Source: an uncultured Propionibacteriaceae bacterium
GTDB taxonomy: Bacteria; Actinomycetota; Actinomycetes; Propionibacteriales; Propionibacteriaceae
Assembly: GCA_936941515.1 (NCBI GenBank)
Contig: CAKZJI010000490.1
Span: 1-8,120 of the forward strand
Direction of reading: 5' to 3'
Length of the DNA: 8,120 nt
Each line of letters begins with the position of its first letter. Position 1 is the stretch's first letter. The position numbers and the translations under genes are program-made. Below, piece after piece: positions 5,274-8,120 of the stretch. The notes beneath the pieces were generated by a model. It was given only the letters and a program-made list of their open reading frames with translations, made no database searches and was not told where the DNA came from.

Positions 5274-6698
5274 ATGGCCTTCTCACTGGACTTCCGCATC
5301 CACTCCGAAGTCGGTCGCGTCCGCAAGAACAACCAGGACGCCGCATTCGCCAGCCCGAATCTGTTGGTCGTCGCCGACGGCATGGGTGGAGCCGCAGCAG
5401 GTGACCTGGCCTCGGCGGTCGCCGCCACCGAGGCCAGCCACAGCGACCGCAGGCTCGAAGGCGAGCAGCTTCTGGAGAACATGGCGGGCATCATGCAGCG
5501 CGCCAACGACAAGCTGGCGGATCTCATCGAGCAGGATTTGGAGCTCGACGGGATGGGCACGACGTTCTCCGGTGCATCGTTCTCAGGAACCACGTTCGGC
5601 GTCGCCCACATCGGGGACTCCCGTGGCTATCTGCTGCACGGCGACGAGATCAGACAGCTCACGCACGACCACTCCTGGGTGCAGGCCCTCATCGACGACG
5701 GGCGTCTCACCCCCGAGCAGGCCGCCACCCACCCCCACCGCTCTCTGATCCTCAAAGTGCTCAACGGCTCCGGTGAGACCGACCCCGACTTCTTCGAGTT
5801 GGAGGCCGAGGAGGGCGATGTCCTGCTGTTCTGCTCTGATGGGCTGTCTGGGCTGGTTCCCGAGTCCGAGCTGAAATCGGTGATCGACGACAACGATCTG
5901 GATGAGGCGGTGACGAAGCTGGCGGCGCTCGCCAACGAGCGTGGTGGCCATGACAACATCACCATGGTGATCGCGCGCGTGGTCCCGCAGAGCGACGAGC
6001 TGGATGCCGCCACGCCGCAGCTGGCGGGCTCCGCCGTGGAACGCGAGATCCCCAGCATCGGACACGAGGAGGAGGGGTCCGGATACCCGGACCCCGAGGC
6101 CGAAGCCGAAACCGAGGCTGAGGGCGAGGCCAATCAGGATCCGGATCACGATGAGTCAGAGCAGGCACGCTACGCGCCGCGGGCCAGTCGGCCCCGCTGG
6201 CCCACCACGCTCGCCGCCTTCCTGGCGGTCACACTGGTGATCGGAGTGGTGGTCTGGGGGGTGTTCGCCTACAGCAGATCGCGCTATTTCATAGCAGCCG
6301 CCGACGGTCACGTCGGCATCTACAACGGTATCCCGGGGGCTCTGTTCGGGTTGCAGATGAATCGTCTGGTTGAGAGACGGGACACGCTGCTGTCGGATCT
6401 GCCGGCGTTCTATCAGCGGCAGGTCAGCAACACCATCGGCGTCTCCGATTTCGACGCGGCGGTGGAGACCGCCCAGAAGCTCGACGATTACGCAAGACGC
6501 TGCGCTGCGGTGCGCAGCCAGCGATTCCAGAAGCCCACCTCACCTGCCGAGCCAGAAGGGTCCCCAGGCGTCGGGCTGCCCACCCCCACGGACAGCCTGC
6601 CCGCCCCCACGGCGACGCCCGGGCAGACGAACTACCCGACGCTGCTGGCGCCGCTCACCCCCAGCACGACGCAGGAAGCCGACCCAGAGGCCTGCTGA
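5274..6698 (+). CDS. pstP: PstP: membrane-bound PP2C-type Ser/Thr protein phosphatase
   Basis: A 474-residue phosphatase that reverses PknA/PknB phosphorylation. The cytoplasmic PP2C domain (1–240) shows KNNQDA (18–23), VVADGMGG (32–39), GMGTTF (93–98), HIGDSRGY (112–119), LTHDHSW (129–135), CSDGLSGL (187–194) and HDNITMV (226–232). The metal ligands D22, D35, D189 and D227 are all present. A Glu/Asp-rich linker (264–297, with runs of EAEAE) leads to one transmembrane helix (310–332). Outside is a domain (333–418) containing YFIAAADGHVGIYNG, as in mycobacterial PstP. A Pro/Thr-rich tail (420–474) ends in a single Cys. The family is typically about 470–520 residues. GGAGG (5261–5265), in the end of fhaB, lies 8 bases before the ATG. 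The stop overlaps the rodA start (TGATG). Confidence 0.95.
   Translation: MAFSLDFRIHSEVGRVRKNNQDAAFASPNLLVVADGMGGAAAGDLASAVAATEASHSDRRLEGEQLLENMAGIMQRANDKLADLIEQDLELDGMGTTFSGASFSGTTFGVAHIGDSRGYLLHGDEIRQLTHDHSWVQALIDDGRLTPEQAATHPHRSLILKVLNGSGETDPDFFELEAEEGDVLLFCSDGLSGLVPESELKSVIDDNDLDEAVTKLAALANERGGHDNITMVIARVVPQSDELDAATPQLAGSAVEREIPSIGHEEEGSGYPDPEAEAETEAEGEANQDPDHDESEQARYAPRASRPRWPTTLAAFLAVTLVIGVVVWGVFAYSRSRYFIAAADGHVGIYNGIPGALFGLQMNRLVERRDTLLSDLPAFYQRQVSNTIGVSDFDAAVETAQKLDDYARRCAAVRSQRFQKPTSPAEPEGSPGVGLPTPTDSLPAPTATPGQTNYPTLLAPLTPSTTQEADPEAC
6576..6612 (+). repeat. Imperfect 21-base tandem repeat in the pstP tail
   Basis: CTGCCCACCCCCACGG (6576–6591) recurs as CTGCCCGCCCCCACGG (6597–6612), with one mismatch and a 21-base period. 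In frame these encode LPTPTDS then LPAPTAT in the extracellular Pro/Thr-rich tail. Such repeats can expand or shrink between strains; here there are only two units. Confidence 0.6.
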
Positions 6699-8092
6699 TG
6701 TCGGTCACGAAACAGCCTTCCGCCACAGGCGAGTACATCATCTACCGGCGTCGCCGAAACGTCGAGCTTGTCCTGGTTCTGCTGGCCTGCTCCTTCGGCA
6801 TGGCCGGCTGGATGATCACTCACCTGAATCTGTACGGCAGGCTGCCCGCGGAGCTGCTGCCAGGCGGCTTCCTCTGGTACGGGCTCGGTGTCGGAGCGCA
6901 CCTCATGGTGCGGTGGCGCATCCCCTACGCCGATCCCGTGATCCTGCCAGCGGTGCTGCTGCTGAACGGCCTGGGCATCGCAATGATCGCCCGCCTGGAC
7001 CAGGCCGAGAATCCCGTGAGCAACTCCGGCCCGCAGCAGCTGGTGTGGACGGCGCTGGGCATCGCGCTGTTCTCTGCGGTGCTGTATTGGCTGCGTGACC
7101 ACCGTCGCCTGCAGAGGTTTCCGTATCTGACCTTCCTCATCGGCTGCGTGCTCCTGCTGCTGCCGCTGCTTCCTGTGATCGGGATCCGCGCCGGCGGGGC
7201 CCGGATCTGGGTGCGTCTCGGGCCGTTGAGCTTCCAGCCCGCCGAGGTGGCGAAGATCCTGCTGGCCCTGGCATTCGCTGCCTATTTCTACGAGAAGCGG
7301 GATCTGCTGGCCTTAGCGGGGAAGCGTTTCCTGGGGTTGGAGTTCCCGCGGGCCCGCGACCTCGGCCCCATCGCCGTGATGTGGCTGATCGCGCTGGGCA
7401 TCATGGTGTTCCAGAACGACCTCGGAACCGCGCTGCTGTTCTTCGGACTGTTCACATTCATGATCTATGTGGCGACGCAGCGGCCGGCCTGGCCGATCCT
7501 GGCGGGTGTGAGCTTCCTCGTCGCCGGGTTCCTGGCCTACAAGTTCACCGTGCACGTGCCGCGCCGGGTGAGCTCGTGGCTTGACCCATTCAGCGACTAC
7601 GACGGCAACTATCAGATCATCCAGGCCCAGTTCGGCTTCGCCTGGGGCGGCCTGCTCGGGCGCGGCTGGGGCCAGGGATCGCCGCAGATCACCCCGTTGC
7701 CGAAGAGCGACTTCATAGCCGCCAGCCTGGCTGAGGAGATCGGCCTGGCTGGGCTGATGGCCATCGTGCTGCTATACGGTTTCATCATCGCCCGCGGCAT
7801 GAAGGCCGCGCTGACCTGCCCCGACGGCTTCGGCAAGCTCCTCGCAGGAGGGCTGGCGTTCACGTTCGCGCTGCAGGTGTTCTCCATCATCGGGGGCATC
7901 ACCCGGCTGCTGCCGCTGACCGGCCTCACCACCCCGTTCATGTCGCAGGGCGGATCGTCGATGATCTCGAACTGGATGATCATCGGCATCCTGATGGTCA
8001 TCTCGCACCGCGCGCGGATGCCGCAACGCGCCACTGCGACTCCACACGAGCTCCTGACCCCAGCCGATCCGAGGGCGGTGTTGGCGAAATGA
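6698..8092 (+). CDS. rodA: RodA/FtsW-family SEDS peptidoglycan glycosyltransferase
   Basis: A 464-residue polytopic inner-membrane protein that polymerises lipid II into glycan strands, working with a class B penicillin-binding protein. About ten hydrophobic helices span residues 22–440. SEDS hallmarks are IWVRLGPLSFQPAEVAK (170–186), QNDLGTALLFF (239–249) with D241 matching the catalytic Asp of RodA, the extracellular loop near 290–335 (SSWLDPF, GRGWGQGS), SDFIAASLAEEIG (337–349), and TGLTTPFMSQGGSSM (408–422; usually PFiSyGGSS, so the aromatic residue is Gln here). The position before pbpA matches mycobacterial rodA, so I prefer RodA over FtsW. Its ATG shares one base with the pstP stop, and AGAGG (6686–6690) precedes it by 7 bases. 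The downstream pbpA overlaps it by four bases, keeping synthesis of the two partners together. Confidence 0.93.
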   Translation: MSVTKQPSATGEYIIYRRRRNVELVLVLLACSFGMAGWMITHLNLYGRLPAELLPGGFLWYGLGVGAHLMVRWRIPYADPVILPAVLLLNGLGIAMIARLDQAENPVSNSGPQQLVWTALGIALFSAVLYWLRDHRRLQRFPYLTFLIGCVLLLLPLLPVIGIRAGGARIWVRLGPLSFQPAEVAKILLALAFAAYFYEKRDLLALAGKRFLGLEFPRARDLGPIAVMWLIALGIMVFQNDLGTALLFFGLFTFMIYVATQRPAWPILAGVSFLVAGFLAYKFTVHVPRRVSSWLDPFSDYDGNYQIIQAQFGFAWGGLLGRGWGQGSPQITPLPKSDFIAASLAEEIGLAGLMAIVLLYGFIIARGMKAALTCPDGFGKLLAGGLAFTFALQVFSIIGGITRLLPLTGLTTPFMSQGGSSMISNWMIIGILMVISHRARMPQRATATPHELLTPADPRAVLAK

Positions 8093-8120
8093 ATGGTCCC
8101 CTGCGCAAGATCAGCGTCTT
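8089..8120 (+). CDS. pbpA: PbpA, class B penicillin-binding protein (first codons only)
   Basis: ATGA at 8089–8092 overlaps the rodA stop. The frame reads MNGPLRKISV before the window ends. This agrees with the start of mycobacterial PbpA (MNxxLRxISV), the transpeptidase partner of RodA, and with the conserved gene order. The other ATG at 8093 opens a different frame (MVPCARSAS) with no such match. Only about 10 codons are visible, so the assignment rests mainly on order and this short motif. Confidence 0.75.
   Translation, partial: MNGPLRKISV

Overview
The window is gene-dense, GC-rich DNA with GTG/CTG-rich codon use. It carries the FHA–PP2C–SEDS–PBP cluster typical of Actinomycetota. A MeaB GTPase beside it suggests an organism that uses methylmalonyl-CoA/propionate, so Propionibacteriaceae or a relative is my best guess; this is inference only.

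Layout. (1) 1–615, minus strand: the N-terminal 205 codons of a polytopic membrane protein resembling DUF6056/GT-C-like surface-polysaccharide proteins, running off the window edge. (2) 616–692: a divergent promoter region. (3) 693–2893, plus strand: a two-gene cassette with a fold-type III PLP decarboxylase (LysA-like, altered active site) followed by a stand-alone ATP-grasp ligase. It looks like an amino-acid tailoring module and is the least explained part of the window. (4) 2894–3022: a non-coding gap with a 50-base imperfect palindrome (likely terminator) and a second inverted repeat touching the probable meaB promoter. (5) 3023–4042: meaB, the chaperone GTPase of methylmalonyl-CoA mutase. 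(6) 4043–4098: a promoter and strong Shine-Dalgarno. (7) 4099–8120: the operon fhaA–fhaB–pstP–rodA–pbpA, with pbpA cut after about 10 codons. Gaps are 5 and 3 bases, then TGATG and ATGA overlaps.

How the genes work together. The last five genes match the order of Mycobacterium Rv0020c–Rv0016c, where pknA and pknB follow. FhaA and FhaB read phosphothreonine marks made by the Ser/Thr kinases, PstP removes them, and RodA with PbpA polymerises and cross-links peptidoglycan. The kinases are expected just downstream of the window. The upstream decarboxylase/ATP-grasp pair and the membrane protein may belong to a separate cell-surface or small-molecule locus ending at the palindrome near 2930.

I found no CRISPR array, insertion sequence, tRNA or rRNA.
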